Origin: Parabacteroides gordonii MS-1 = DSM 23371 | GTDB taxonomy: Bacteria; Bacteroidota; Bacteroidia; Bacteroidales; Tannerellaceae | NCBI RefSeq assembly: GCF_000969825.1 | Contig: NZ_KQ033919.1 | Location: forward strand, 362,030 to 426,029 | Direction of reading: 5' to 3' | Length of the DNA stretch: 64,000 bases | In this document: positions 14,562 to 25,216 of the stretch, one piece after another | Layout: the number at the start of each line of letters is the position of its first letter | Position numbering within the stretch: position 1 is the first letter of the stretch | Position numbers and translations under genes: made by a program | Notes under the pieces: model-generated | What the model was told of the DNA's origin: nothing | Seen by the model: the letters and a program-made list of their open reading frames with translations, nothing else | The model's database searches: none

Positions 14562-17030
14562 ATGAAAAACATTTTCTTCTCTTGCCTTTTCCTGCTCTGT
14601 TGCTTGTCGGTTGCAGGGAAGGTGCCATCGAAACAAAAAATAAGATTAACAGACAATTGGGAATACCTGAAAGGGGATCTGGGCGGAATCTGGGAAGCAG
14701 TGCGCCCCTTCTCACCGGGAAATCCCGAAACCGTTCCTATCTGGCAGAAAATTACGCTGCCGCATTGCTTCAATGCAGAAGATGCAGTCGACCCCGACCT
14801 CAATTATTACCAGGGGCCTGGATGGTACAAGACCGGACTGTCGATCAACAATCCTTATCCTGACGGCCGTATCGTTCTTGATTTCGAAGGAGCAGGGCAG
14901 AAGACGGACGTTTATGTCTACACCACTCTTGTCGGCCAACATGTCGGCGGATATGATGAATGGAGCGTGGATATAACGGAAGCAGTAGATTCTTTCCTTA
15001 AAAATGATAAACTGGTAAAACGTTTCGGAGGAAAAGTCCCTTTATCCATCCGTTGCAATAACTCGCGCGACCTGGAAATGATACCGTCCGACCTTTCGGA
15101 CTTCAATCTTTACGGTGGCCTTTACCGTTATCTGAATCTGGTTTATCTACCGAAAGCTTCTTTCAAACAGATCCGTCTCGAACCGGAACTTTCTGCTGAC
15201 AGGAAAGAAGGAATATTGAAGGTAAAAACAACTTTCTATAACCCCGAAGATATAAAGGAAGCAGATGTAACAGTCTCTGTCTATGACAATAACCGCAAAC
15301 AAATATTCACACAGACGATAACCGGTATATTACCTTTAGGCGACCAGTTCCTGACCGAAGTAAAGGTAAAGAACCCGGCCTTATGGCATGTCGACAATCC
15401 CGCTTTATACACTTGCGAACTAACAATCAACGCCGCCGGACAATCTCTGTCCGCAGAAGAACATTTCGGCTTCCGCCAGGCGGAATTTAAAGAAAAAGGC
15501 CCCTTCTTCTTGAATGGTAAACGCCTTCTGCTTCGCGGAACGCACCGCCATGAAGACCATGCCGGAGTTGCCCAGGCAATGACTGAAGATATGATGCGCA
15601 CTGAAATGCAAATGATGAAAGACATGGGTGTCAATTTCATCCGTCTCGGCCATTACCAGCAATCGGAAATCATCCTTCGGCTTTGTGACGAATTAGGTAT
15701 CCTTGTCTGGGAAGAAATACCCTGGTGCCGTGGTGGTTTAGGGGGTGAGATATACAAAGAACAGGCACGCCGTATGCTGACCAATATGATCGGCCAGCAT
15801 CACAATCACCCGTCAGTAATCATCTGGGGACTTGGCAACGAAAACGACTGGCCTAACGATTTCAGTACCTTCGACAAAGGGGCTATCCGTGCCTTTATGA
15901 AGGAACTGCATGACTTGGCTCATCGACTGGATGATACCCGCATGACCGCTATCCGGCGCTGTGAGTTTTGCAGCGATATAGTAGATGTATATTCCCCATC
16001 CATTTGGGCAGGATGGTATCGCGGAGTCTTTACCGATTATAAAAACGTCTCGGAGCAGGAAATGCAAAAGGTAAAACGTTTCCTGCATGTAGAATGGGGT
16101 GGTGACAGCCATGCCCGCCGTCACTCGGAAAATGTATTCGCTAACCTGAAAGGACTGGAATCCGGCCAGGGAGCCGATGAACGTGCCGGTGACGCTTCCT
16201 TATACGGGGGAACTGCCCGTGCCTCGAAAGATGGCGACTGGTCGGAAAGCTATATCGTCCGCCTGATCGACTGGCATTTGAAGGAACAGGAAACAATGCC
16301 CTGGCTGACGGGCACTGCCTATTGGCCGTTCAAAGACTTCTCAACTCCCGTACGTCCCGAAAATCCGGTTCCCTACGTAAATCAGAAAGGAGTAATAGAA
16401 CGTGATTTTACACCGAAGGAAAGCTATTATGTTTTCCAGTCCTACTGGACGACAGCGCCGATGGTTCATATCTACGGCCATAGTTGGCCGGTGCGTTGGG
16501 GAAACAAAGGCGACCGGAAAGAGGTGCTGGTTTACTCCAATTGTGATGAAGTCGAACTATTCGTCAACGGCATCAGTCAGGGCGTAAAAAAACGCAATAG
16601 CCAGGATTATCCGGCAGCCGGACTGCGTTGGAACTGTGTCTATGAAGAAGGCAGAAATGAAATCCGTGCTGTCGCCAAAAAAGGAAAAACAGAAATGGCA
16701 GATACGATCATCCAGGAGTACCAATCTGAAAAGTGGGGTGAGGAAGCATCTATGTCGTTGTCGGTTGTTTCACGTGAAGGCGATACCGTTTTATTGGAAG
16801 CCCAACTTTTCGACAAAAATAATATTCGCTGCCTTGATTCAAAGAAGTACGTCGAGTTTGAAATTATAGGAAATGGTTCATTGATACAGAATCAGGGGAC
16901 TTCAACCGGAAGTAGAAAGCTTCAAACCTACAATGGAAGGGCTCGCATTAAGGTAAATCTTAAAAAAGAGAAGAATATTGTCGCAGTCAAGTCAAGTGGA
17001 CTGCCTACCACATTCCTTGAAGTCGAATAA
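14562..17030 (+). CDS. GH2 glycoside hydrolase (beta-galactosidase/glucuronidase-like), exported
   Basis: An 822-residue GH2 enzyme with signal peptide. Order of domains: jelly-roll sugar-binding (~25-200, GWYKTGLSINN, DFEGAG), Ig-like (~200-310), TIM barrel (~315-620), then C-terminal Ig-like domains (DUF4982-like, ~640-822). The acid/base is Glu427 (WGLGNENDW) and the nucleophile is Glu511 (HVEWGGD). The family removes beta-galactosyl, beta-glucuronyl or beta-mannosyl residues; the lyase and GH88 neighbours suggest a uronate-containing substrate. It is the last of the three-enzyme block. Confidence 0.9.
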   Translation: MKNIFFSCLFLLCCLSVAGKVPSKQKIRLTDNWEYLKGDLGGIWEAVRPFSPGNPETVPIWQKITLPHCFNAEDAVDPDLNYYQGPGWYKTGLSINNPYPDGRIVLDFEGAGQKTDVYVYTTLVGQHVGGYDEWSVDITEAVDSFLKNDKLVKRFGGKVPLSIRCNNSRDLEMIPSDLSDFNLYGGLYRYLNLVYLPKASFKQIRLEPELSADRKEGILKVKTTFYNPEDIKEADVTVSVYDNNRKQIFTQTITGILPLGDQFLTEVKVKNPALWHVDNPALYTCELTINAAGQSLSAEEHFGFRQAEFKEKGPFFLNGKRLLLRGTHRHEDHAGVAQAMTEDMMRTEMQMMKDMGVNFIRLGHYQQSEIILRLCDELGILVWEEIPWCRGGLGGEIYKEQARRMLTNMIGQHHNHPSVIIWGLGNENDWPNDFSTFDKGAIRAFMKELHDLAHRLDDTRMTAIRRCEFCSDIVDVYSPSIWAGWYRGVFTDYKNVSEQEMQKVKRFLHVEWGGDSHARRHSENVFANLKGLESGQGADERAGDASLYGGTARASKDGDWSESYIVRLIDWHLKEQETMPWLTGTAYWPFKDFSTPVRPENPVPYVNQKGVIERDFTPKESYYVFQSYWTTAPMVHIYGHSWPVRWGNKGDRKEVLVYSNCDEVELFVNGISQGVKKRNSQDYPAAGLRWNCVYEEGRNEIRAVAKKGKTEMADTIIQEYQSEKWGEEASMSLSVVSREGDTVLLEAQLFDKNNIRCLDSKKYVEFEIIGNGSLIQNQGTSTGSRKLQTYNGRARIKVNLKKEKNIVAVKSSGLPTTFLEVE

Positions 17031-17417
17031 TTCCTCTTTTTTTCTACTATAATCCGTCTTTTTTTAGAACAAAAATAGTTGCAAATATCCTTCGTAGACG
17101 GATTATAGTAGAAAACAAAAGAGAAAACTACGGCCGTAGATCGTTTTTATTAGTAATAACTGCTTATTAATGATATCGAACCAGTTTTACAAGGTTTTTA
17201 ATCGATGCAAACAACTATATACCATAGTTTTTGTTAATAAAAATACGTTATTACATACAAAAACCATGATTATTCACATTAATAATTGTTTTCTACTCCC
17301 ATCGTACGTCTATTTTATCAATAAATAGCATATTTTATTTGCGAAATAGATATATTTGTCTATTTTTATCTCTGAATTGATGACAAAATATAGCTTTAAT
17401 CTAATAAAAATACTACT
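17031..17417. other. Intergenic region with three inverted repeats
   Basis: No gene was found here. It holds a perfect 19-bp inverted repeat (17040-17058 and 17097-17115), a 12-bp palindrome CTACGGCCGTAG (17128-17139), and a 12-bp inverted repeat with one mismatch (17223-17234 and 17257-17268). A TATATTTG box at 17351-17358 probably starts transcription of the XRE-like gene. The first repeat may terminate the GH2 transcript; the others could be regulator sites. Confidence 0.7.
17040..17115. repeat. Perfect 19-bp inverted repeat downstream of GH2
   Basis: TTTTCTACTATAATCCGTC at 17040-17058 is the exact reverse complement of 17097-17115, with a 38-bp centre. It starts 10 bp after the GH2 stop. 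It could act as a long hairpin terminator, be a remnant of a small mobile element, or bind a regulator. Confidence 0.8.
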
Positions 17418-17783
17418 ATGCAATCCTTCTACGACCGTATTCAAGACATCGCAACATATTATAATATTAAACCTTCAGTAATATTAAGATGTAGCCATAT
17501 TCCTTATAGCACCTATCACTCTCTGAGTTATCGCGGTGCATGCCCAAGTATTGAAACAGTACAAAAGATTATAAATTGTTATCCGGAGGTCAGCTTCGAA
17601 TGGCTCGCTGTCGGTAAAGGAAATATGCTTATTCCCAAAAATATCACTCCGGATGAAGAAGATAGTCCGAAAATCATTGCATTGAAACGGAAAGTTGAAA
17701 TACTTAGCGACCGTTTGATCGATAAAGAGCGATATATACTTAAGCTTGAATTAGAGCTTGCCACCTGCAAAGAAAACGAATAA
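17418..17783 (+). CDS. Small XRE/phage-repressor-like DNA-binding protein
   Basis: 121 residues. The N-terminal part (DIATYYNIKPSVILRCSHIPYSTYHSLSYRGACPSIETVQKIINCYPEVSFEWLAVGKG) matches the helix-turn-helix and the FEWLAVGKGNM-type ending found in Bacteroidetes phage-repressor-like proteins. The C-terminal ~40 residues (KRKVEILSDRLIDKERYILKL) look like a coiled coil, suggesting a dimer. Its stop lies 10 bp before the start of the hybrid two-component gene, so they are probably co-transcribed. It could tune expression of the locus; the inverted repeats upstream are candidate operators. Confidence 0.75.
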   Translation: MQSFYDRIQDIATYYNIKPSVILRCSHIPYSTYHSLSYRGACPSIETVQKIINCYPEVSFEWLAVGKGNMLIPKNITPDEEDSPKIIALKRKVEILSDRLIDKERYILKLELELATCKENE

Positions 17784-17793
17784 TACTCCTGAT

Positions 17794-20700
17794 ATGAGAT
17801 ATCTATTTACACTTGCTATTATATGTTTTTCCTTCATTTTACAGGCTGAAAAGACAAGATATCCCTATATCTTTAATTCAGATTTAAACGAAGGTATTTC
17901 ACAGCTGTCTGTCATGGATATTTTCCAGGATTCAAAAGGCTATTTATGGTTTGCCACCAAGAACGGATTAAACCGTTTTAACGGGAAAGAATACATAATC
18001 TACCGCCGTGAAGATGGAAATGAGCAGAGCTTATCCAATAACTCTATCACTTCGATAGCTGAAGACCGGAATGGAAACCTATGGATAGGAACAAGCAACG
18101 GATTAAACCGTATAGACTTGAACACGAACCGGATAAAACGTTACAGCGTCGAGATAAACGGATCGATAACAAACAGTATTGCAACGATATATACGGATCA
18201 TTCCGGCCATCTCTGGATTGGAACCTATAGTGGCTTAAGCCGTTACAACAGTGATAACGACTCTTTTGAATCCTTTTCCTTGGACGGAGAACTGGATAAC
18301 ACAGCAGTGGCAACTATATTTGAAGACAGCACCGGTAAGTTCTGGATAGGGACAAGAAACAAAGGTGTCTTTCTATGTGACAACCAGATGAATCTTATCA
18401 GCCATTTTTCGACCGAAACGAAAAACATGCGCATAAACAATAACGATATCACCTCTATTTATGAAGATGCAAAGAAGCAGATATGGATCGGCAGCAAATA
18501 TGGACTTAACAGGGTAGACCTGCGCAATAATGAAATCCTAGCCTTTACGAGTGAAAACAGCAAGCTCGCCAATAACTCTGTCCGTTGCCTGATCGAATGG
18601 CAAAACAAACTTCTGATCGGTACTTTCGACGGTATATATTCTTTAGATCCGACGACCGAACGGATCATGAAAATGGCTGGATATGATGACATGAACAAAT
18701 CATTGAGCCATTATTCTGTCTATGCCTTTTGCGTAGACCGGGACGAAACATTATGGGTCGGTACGTTTGCCGGCGGTGTGAACTACCTGAACAAATTTAC
18801 CAGCCGCTTTGTCTTCCATAAACCGGAAGAGGAACTGAACATCAGAACCGGTATTTACGGCGCCATAACCTACGAATCTCCATCGAAACTCTGGATCGCA
18901 ACAGAAGGATACGGACTGCTGAGCTATAATTATCAGACAGATGAGTCGCATTATTATCTGGTAGACCCTTCTTCCCGTTTTGCCTTTAACACAAACATTA
19001 TCAAATCTGTTTTCTATGAAGACGGAACCGTCTGGTGTGGAACCACGAAAGGAGAAATTTACAAGTTCGACATCAAGACCGGTAAATTCTCCCTTTATCA
19101 CAGGTATCCGGTTGAGTACTCGATCTACTCCATCATCCGCGATCATAAAGGCATTTTATGGGTAGGCGGCGCATCGACCGAATACGGATTGACTTGTTTC
19201 GTAGATGACAAGCTCGTTAAGCCATTAACTAACAATGTGGATGAACCGTTCTACATCTCGAATATCCGTTGTATGTTGGAGAATGAAGACGGCACGCTTT
19301 TATTAGGCAGTACCGTAGATGGATTGCTTCACCTCGACACGAATAAAAAGCAATTGACGAAATATACGAATGAAGCCTCTGTAGAAAAGTACAGGATCCC
19401 GAACAATTATATTTCAGCCATCACCCGCACGGAATCAGGAGACATATGGGTTTCAACTTACGGCGGCGGTCTCTTTCAGTTTGATCCCTCGCAAGGAATC
19501 CGGCGCGTCATGACGGCTAAAGAAGGCTTGCTGGATAATAATATCTGCTCCCTGGTAGAAAGCAGCGACCGGAAACTATGGATGAGTACCGTAAATGGAT
19601 TAACGATGTTTGATCCTGCCGGCAACGAAGTGCGTAACTACCACCGCCATAACGGGATTGACATCCGCGAATTTACCTTACACAGCGGAATCGCTTTGCC
19701 GGATGGAAACCTCTGCTTTGCCGGAAGTAACGGGTTCGTGACATTCCAGGTAGAGGCGATGGATAAGAATGAAAATATCCCGGCAGTGGTACTCGAACAG
19801 CTATCCGTTAATAATCAGCCGGTAATGGTCGGCGACGAATCCGCCATTCTGGATAAGACGCTGGACGGCATGGAAACGATCCGGCTCCATTACAACGAAA
19901 ATAACTTTTCAATCACCTATCAGGCTTTGAATTATATCTATTCGACCCAAAACCAATACGCTTATAAGCTCGAAGGATATGATACCGGCTGGAACTATGT
20001 TGGCGAACGTAATTCCGCATTTTATACCAACCTGAGCCCCGGCAAATATATATTCCGTGTGAAAGCTTCTAATAATGACGATGTATGGAACGAAACAGGA
20101 CGTTCGCTCGTAATCATCGTGCAGCCGCCTTTGTGGAGAACCTGGTATGCTTACCTGTTCTATGTCATCGTTTTTGCCGCCATTATCTACGGAATCCTCT
20201 ATTATGTGAGTATCAAACGCAACCTGGAAGCCGGTTTGAAGTTAAAGCAACTGGAGAAACAGAAGCAGGAAGAATTTCACCAGGCAAAGATACGCTTGTT
20301 TACCAACTTCTCCCATGAATTACGTACGCCTTTGATGTTGATTATCACCCCGTTTGAGGAATTAGTCAAACGGATAGACATACCGGTGGAATTGCATGAC
20401 AAACTGTCCATCATCTATAAGAATGCACAAAAATTGCTGCTGCTGGTCAACCAGTTGATGGATCTGCATAAAAATCAGGCGGGCAGCATGGAGCTGAAGG
20501 TGAGCGAAGGAGACATCTGTGAATATATAAAGGAAATATATTATGCCTTTAACCAGATTGCTTTGACGAATGAGGTCAAATTCACCTTGAACTGTACCCC
20601 TAAAACGATCGATGCCTGGTTTGACAAGTCCCTTTTGGAGAAAGTCGTTTTCAACCTGCTATCGAATGCCTTCAAATATACCAGTCCCGGTGAATCGATT

Positions 20701-21891
20701 GTCATGGAAGTTTCAGAAGTCTCCCTAAAAGAGCTTGAACCGGAGCGGACAGAGGGATTATATACCGGTGAAAATATAAATTATGTCCGGCTGAAAGTAA
20801 AAGATTCCGGAAAAGGGATTGCAGAAGAGGAAGCGGATAAGATATTTACCCCGTTCTACCAGATCCCGGAGACGTCGGGTATCAATTTATCCGGGACAGG
20901 CATCGGCTTAAGCCTGGTCTATACGATCGTACAGCTCCATCGCGGAGTAATCTATGTGGATAATACTGTATCTCAGGGAGCTTGCTTTGTTATCATCCTT
21001 CCGATTTCCCGTGCGGCCTTCTCCGAGGAACAGATAGAAAGCCGGGAGATAGATAAGATCGCGGAAATGACGAATACCGAGGATATCTCCGTCTCCCTGC
21101 CGGTTGTAGATAAAGGAGACCAGCCGAAATATAAGATTCTGCTGGTCGAGGATGACAAGGATGTCCGCGATTATCTGCGGAAAAGCCTGGAAACTGAATA
21201 TACGGTAATCGAAGCCGCCGACGGGGTAAGAGCCTATGAAAAAGTAGTGCAGGACTTCCCGGATCTGGTACTCAGCGATATCATGATGCCAAAACGCGAT
21301 GGGCTGGAACTCTGTACAATGATCAAGAATGACATACGGGTGGGGCATATCCCGGTTATTCTGATGACCGCCCGCTCGATGGTCGTCCATATTAAAGAGG
21401 GGTTCCAGGCGGGTGCAGACGATTATATCGTCAAACCGTTCAATATGGACGTGTTGCAAACACGCATCCGCAGCCTGCTGACTTTAAGGGAGCAATTGAA
21501 GAAACTGTATGGGAAACGTTTCTCACCGGAAGTGATGGGAATCGAGGTGAAGTCGGCCGACGAACGTTTCTCCCAGAAGCTGTTTGATGTGATCGAGAAA
21601 AATATCTCCAATGAAAAACTGGATGTCGAGTTGTTGTGTTCGGAAATCGGTATCAGCCGGGCAAACCTCTATCGAAAGCTAAAATCCATCACCGAACTTT
21701 CCCCGATGGAGTTGATTCGTAACAAACGTCTGGAAGTAGCAGCAAAATTGTTGAAAGAATCTGAAATGAATGTATCGGAAATAGCTTCTCATCTCGGTTT
21801 TAATAGCCATTCGTACTTCTCGAATTCATTTAAAGCTTTTTACGGGTGCACTCCGACCGAGTTTGTGCAGATGAATAACAGCCAGGAATAG
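17794..21891 (+). CDS. Hybrid two-component system regulator of the uronate locus
   Basis: 1365 residues; sensor, kinase and regulator in one inner-membrane protein. Order: signal peptide, 14-blade-type Reg_prop propeller sensor (~25-690, many DSxGxLWIGT repeats), Y_Y_Y domain (~715-785), membrane helix (~785-815), histidine kinase with His841 (FSHELRTPL), ATPase (NLLSNAFKYT, GTGIGLSLV), receiver with Asp1162 (LSDIMMP), and C-terminal AraC-type HTH. Such proteins bind an oligosaccharide in the periplasm and activate the adjacent locus. I set the start at 17794 because upstream in-frame codons precede the signal peptide. SusC and SusD follow. Confidence 0.95.
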   Translation: MRYLFTLAIICFSFILQAEKTRYPYIFNSDLNEGISQLSVMDIFQDSKGYLWFATKNGLNRFNGKEYIIYRREDGNEQSLSNNSITSIAEDRNGNLWIGTSNGLNRIDLNTNRIKRYSVEINGSITNSIATIYTDHSGHLWIGTYSGLSRYNSDNDSFESFSLDGELDNTAVATIFEDSTGKFWIGTRNKGVFLCDNQMNLISHFSTETKNMRINNNDITSIYEDAKKQIWIGSKYGLNRVDLRNNEILAFTSENSKLANNSVRCLIEWQNKLLIGTFDGIYSLDPTTERIMKMAGYDDMNKSLSHYSVYAFCVDRDETLWVGTFAGGVNYLNKFTSRFVFHKPEEELNIRTGIYGAITYESPSKLWIATEGYGLLSYNYQTDESHYYLVDPSSRFAFNTNIIKSVFYEDGTVWCGTTKGEIYKFDIKTGKFSLYHRYPVEYSIYSIIRDHKGILWVGGASTEYGLTCFVDDKLVKPLTNNVDEPFYISNIRCMLENEDGTLLLGSTVDGLLHLDTNKKQLTKYTNEASVEKYRIPNNYISAITRTESGDIWVSTYGGGLFQFDPSQGIRRVMTAKEGLLDNNICSLVESSDRKLWMSTVNGLTMFDPAGNEVRNYHRHNGIDIREFTLHSGIALPDGNLCFAGSNGFVTFQVEAMDKNENIPAVVLEQLSVNNQPVMVGDESAILDKTLDGMETIRLHYNENNFSITYQALNYIYSTQNQYAYKLEGYDTGWNYVGERNSAFYTNLSPGKYIFRVKASNNDDVWNETGRSLVIIVQPPLWRTWYAYLFYVIVFAAIIYGILYYVSIKRNLEAGLKLKQLEKQKQEEFHQAKIRLFTNFSHELRTPLMLIITPFEELVKRIDIPVELHDKLSIIYKNAQKLLLLVNQLMDLHKNQAGSMELKVSEGDICEYIKEIYYAFNQIALTNEVKFTLNCTPKTIDAWFDKSLLEKVVFNLLSNAFKYTSPGESIVMEVSEVSLKELEPERTEGLYTGENINYVRLKVKDSGKGIAEEEADKIFTPFYQIPETSGINLSGTGIGLSLVYTIVQLHRGVIYVDNTVSQGACFVIILPISRAAFSEEQIESREIDKIAEMTNTEDISVSLPVVDKGDQPKYKILLVEDDKDVRDYLRKSLETEYTVIEAADGVRAYEKVVQDFPDLVLSDIMMPKRDGLELCTMIKNDIRVGHIPVILMTARSMVVHIKEGFQAGADDYIVKPFNMDVLQTRIRSLLTLREQLKKLYGKRFSPEVMGIEVKSADERFSQKLFDVIEKNISNEKLDVELLCSEIGISRANLYRKLKSITELSPMELIRNKRLEVAAKLLKESEMNVSEIASHLGFNSHSYFSNSFKAFYGCTPTEFVQMNNSQE

Positions 21892-21973
21892 GAGAACTTG
21901 TAAAATCGTTTCACATTCCTGTCACTTTTGTATCAATCTATTCATATAGAATAATTTAATACTAAATTGGGAG

Positions 21974-22010
21974 CGTATTCTCTTTGGAAAGCGGGGAGAA
22001 TACGTTTCTT
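21974..22010 (+). terminator. Hairpin between the hybrid regulator and SusC
   Basis: CGTATTCTC (21974-21982) pairs exactly with GAGAATACG (21996-22004), followed by TTTCTTTG. It may terminate the regulator transcript or act in the susC leader. Confidence 0.5.
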
Positions 22011-22060
22011 TGTGTTATTGAATTTGTTTAAATTTTAAGTCTAATTAAATCCATGATTAA

Positions 22061-25000
22061 ATGAAAAAAGAAATCAAGAGTGCCACTCAATCGTTTTGGC
22101 GATTATTATTTTTATTGGTGGCGTTTAATTCAAGTCTAAGTTTGTTTGCGCAAACACCGACTGTCTCCGGCATCGTTCTGGATGAGTTTGGAGAGCCGAT
22201 GATCGGTGTATCGGTACTAGTGAAGGGAACAACCACAGGTATTATTACGGATGTAGAAGGGAATTTTATTGTTCCGGCTAAAACCGGGGATGTTATATTG
22301 GTAAAGTATCTTGGTTACAAAGACCAGGAAATAAAAGTAACAAGTAATGCCCGCTTGAAAATAACTCTTCAGGAAGATACTCAGAATCTGGATGAAGTAG
22401 TAGTGGTTGGTTATGGTACGCAGAAGAAAGTGAACCTGACCGGTGCTGTTTCCGCCGTTACCGGTGAAGAAATTGCCAAGCGTCCGGTAGCCAATACATC
22501 GACCATGTTGCAAGGCCAGATGCCGGGTTTGCGTATTACTTCTGACAAAGGCCAGCCGGGTAACGAATCGGTTCAGATCCGTGTACGTGGCCAGGGTACT
22601 TATTCCGGTACCGGCTCTGACCCGTTAATCCTGATTAACGGAGTAGAGGGGGATCTCGCTTCCCTCGACCCGAACATCATTGAAAGTGTTTCCGTCTTGA
22701 AGGATGCAGCTTCGGCTTCCATCTATGGTTCGCGCGCAGCAAATGGTGTGATTCTGATTACAACGAAGAATGGTTCGGAAACAAAAGACCGCATCTCCGT
22801 TCGTTATAATGGCAACTTTGCCGTACACAATCCGACAAACCTGCTGGATGTGATTTGGGATTCTCCTACCTATATGAAATATTTCAATATGGCGAAGGAT
22901 AATTCCGGAGCTCCGGCAACTGACCGTTATTCGGCAGAGATGATTGCAAACTACACCAATCCGTCCGACCCGACCAAATACCCCAGCTTCAACTGGTTGG
23001 ATTATATGTTTGATCCTGCTTTCGTTCAGCAGCACAACCTGAGTGTAGCCGGTACTACCGGTAAAACTTCTTACAACGCTTCTTTAAGTATGATCAACCA
23101 GCCCGGTACCATGAAAGGGCAGGAATTCAAGCGTTACAATGCAACGTTGGATCTGACTTCACAAGTAAACGATTGGATACGCTTCGGAATGTATTTTACC
23201 GGCAGCCGCAGCAATCGCCAGGAGACACGCCAGGGGGATACCGATGCTTATCTGTCAACTATTTCTCAGGCGCCGACTTACATGCCCTGGCTACCGGATG
23301 ATGGCACAGGCATTAAGCGTTACACGATGAAAGCGTTTACCTTTGAAAGTAATAATAAAAACATGGTTGCCATTACTGAAACGGAAAACTTCAAGAACTA
23401 TGTGAATACGGATGTAAACACTCAGGCTTGGTTGGAAGTAAGTCCGATCAAAGGGTTAAGCTGGTATACCAAAGGTGCTATGCGCTACAAGCAACAGCAT
23501 ACGAAGAACTGGGGAGCGCTTCCGACACCGGTTTACTACTATCATGACGGTGTACAGAATGGTACATTGAATACAAACGGAACAGGTTTGACAAGTACAA
23601 TGGAAAATAGTTCTTACTATAACTTATATACGTATTTGAAATACGACTGGGCTACTCCTAATAAAGAACATGACTTCTCTTTTATGGCAGGTTACAATCT
23701 GGAATATTATAAAATGGATAATCTGGAAGGTTACCGTCAGAATTATGACTTCCCCTTGCATGAACTGAATACAGGTATTTCTTCTGTACAGACTAACAAA
23801 GGTGAATCTGAAGAATGGGGCATTATGTCTGCTTTCTTCCGTGCCAACTATGCTTTCAAGCAGCGCTATTTATTGGAAGTGAATGCCCGTTACGACGGTT
23901 CTTCCCGCATTTCATCCGATTCCCGTTGGGGTATCTTCCCTTCCTTCTCTGTGGGATGGCGTATGACTGAAGAAGAATGGATGAAGGATCTCAACTGGGA
24001 ATGGCTGAACAGCATGAAGTTGCGTGGATCCTGGGGGATCCTGGGTAACCAGAATATCGATCTTTATTCTTACTATGCTTTGGTTACAACAGGTAAGGAT
24101 TATAGTTTCGACAACTCGAATCTGGGTGCCGGTGTTGCACAGACCGCCCTTACCAACCGTGATCTGAAATGGGAATCTACGGCTATCGGTGACTTCGGTA
24201 TCGATATCACTGCTTTCAACGGTTTCAATATTACTTTCGACTGGTATAAGAAAAGAACATACGATATTCTTCGTGAGGCACAGAGCAATTCATTACTGGG
24301 CTTGAAAGCTCCGTATGTCAATGCTGGTGAAATGGTAAACAAAGGTATTGAAATATCGTTGGCTTATAACGGATATATAAAAGAAGGAGTATTCAAAGGC
24401 TTAAGTTACAATGCCGGTGTATTCTTTGATCGTACGAGAAATGAGTTGACGAAATATGGTGCCGATTATATAGACTCTTCTAAAGGTTTAATCTATAAGG
24501 AAGGTATACCTTATGAGTCATTCTATGGTTATGAAGCAATCGGTATCTTTAGGGATGAAGCTGATGTAAGCAATTCCCCCAAGCAATTTAATGATAAGAC
24601 ATTGCCCGGTGATATTAAATATGCCGATATCAGCGGCCCTAATGGAGTACCCGATGGCATTGTCGATGAAAACGACCGTAAAGTACTTGATGGCCGCTTC
24701 CCTGATTTTGAGTATTCCGTGAACCTGGGCGCCAGTTGGAAAGGTTTCGACCTCTCTTTGATGGGGCAAGGTGTACAAGGTGCTAAACATTATGCCAGCG
24801 GCTGGGGATTGCGTCCGTTCTATCAGGGAACGCCTATCTCACAAGACTATATCGATAATATGTGGACGGAAGATCATAGAGATGCCAAATATCCGCGTCT
24901 GTATTTCGCAGATTTAGGTGGTGCAAAGAACCAGCGTGAAAGTACCTACTGGCTATACAATGCTTCTTATTTCCGTCTGAAGAACCTGACATTCGGTTAC

Positions 25001-25198
25001 ACATTGCCGAAAGCCCTGACAAGCAAAGCAAAGATCGAACGTCTGCGTTTCTACTTCTCTGGTGACAACCTGCTGACGATAACTAAATTCCCACAGGGTG
25101 GTGACCCGGAACGTAACTATAATTCCACAAAGGGTACACGTTTGGTTTATTATCCGCAGAACCGTATCATTTCATTCGGTGTAAATCTTGAATTCTAA
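22061..25198 (+). CDS. SusC/RagA-family TonB-dependent transporter
   Basis: 1045 residues. A signal peptide ends near SLFAQ; a carboxypeptidase-like domain follows (SGIVLDEFGEPMIGVSVLVKGT), then a TonB box region (NLDEVVVVGYGTQKK), plug domain (SAVTGEEI..., SASIYGSRAANGVILITTKNG) and a beta-barrel ending in FGVNLEF. It imports oligosaccharides across the outer membrane with energy from TonB, and works as a pair with the SusD protein encoded 18 bp downstream. It belongs to the uronate locus controlled by the hybrid regulator upstream. No STN domain is present. Confidence 0.95.
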   Translation: MKKEIKSATQSFWRLLFLLVAFNSSLSLFAQTPTVSGIVLDEFGEPMIGVSVLVKGTTTGIITDVEGNFIVPAKTGDVILVKYLGYKDQEIKVTSNARLKITLQEDTQNLDEVVVVGYGTQKKVNLTGAVSAVTGEEIAKRPVANTSTMLQGQMPGLRITSDKGQPGNESVQIRVRGQGTYSGTGSDPLILINGVEGDLASLDPNIIESVSVLKDAASASIYGSRAANGVILITTKNGSETKDRISVRYNGNFAVHNPTNLLDVIWDSPTYMKYFNMAKDNSGAPATDRYSAEMIANYTNPSDPTKYPSFNWLDYMFDPAFVQQHNLSVAGTTGKTSYNASLSMINQPGTMKGQEFKRYNATLDLTSQVNDWIRFGMYFTGSRSNRQETRQGDTDAYLSTISQAPTYMPWLPDDGTGIKRYTMKAFTFESNNKNMVAITETENFKNYVNTDVNTQAWLEVSPIKGLSWYTKGAMRYKQQHTKNWGALPTPVYYYHDGVQNGTLNTNGTGLTSTMENSSYYNLYTYLKYDWATPNKEHDFSFMAGYNLEYYKMDNLEGYRQNYDFPLHELNTGISSVQTNKGESEEWGIMSAFFRANYAFKQRYLLEVNARYDGSSRISSDSRWGIFPSFSVGWRMTEEEWMKDLNWEWLNSMKLRGSWGILGNQNIDLYSYYALVTTGKDYSFDNSNLGAGVAQTALTNRDLKWESTAIGDFGIDITAFNGFNITFDWYKKRTYDILREAQSNSLLGLKAPYVNAGEMVNKGIEISLAYNGYIKEGVFKGLSYNAGVFFDRTRNELTKYGADYIDSSKGLIYKEGIPYESFYGYEAIGIFRDEADVSNSPKQFNDKTLPGDIKYADISGPNGVPDGIVDENDRKVLDGRFPDFEYSVNLGASWKGFDLSLMGQGVQGAKHYASGWGLRPFYQGTPISQDYIDNMWTEDHRDAKYPRLYFADLGGAKNQRESTYWLYNASYFRLKNLTFGYTLPKALTSKAKIERLRFYFSGDNLLTITKFPQGGDPERNYNSTKGTRLVYYPQNRIISFGVNLEF

Positions 25199-25216
25199 TT
25201 TAATTATAAAGTAATT

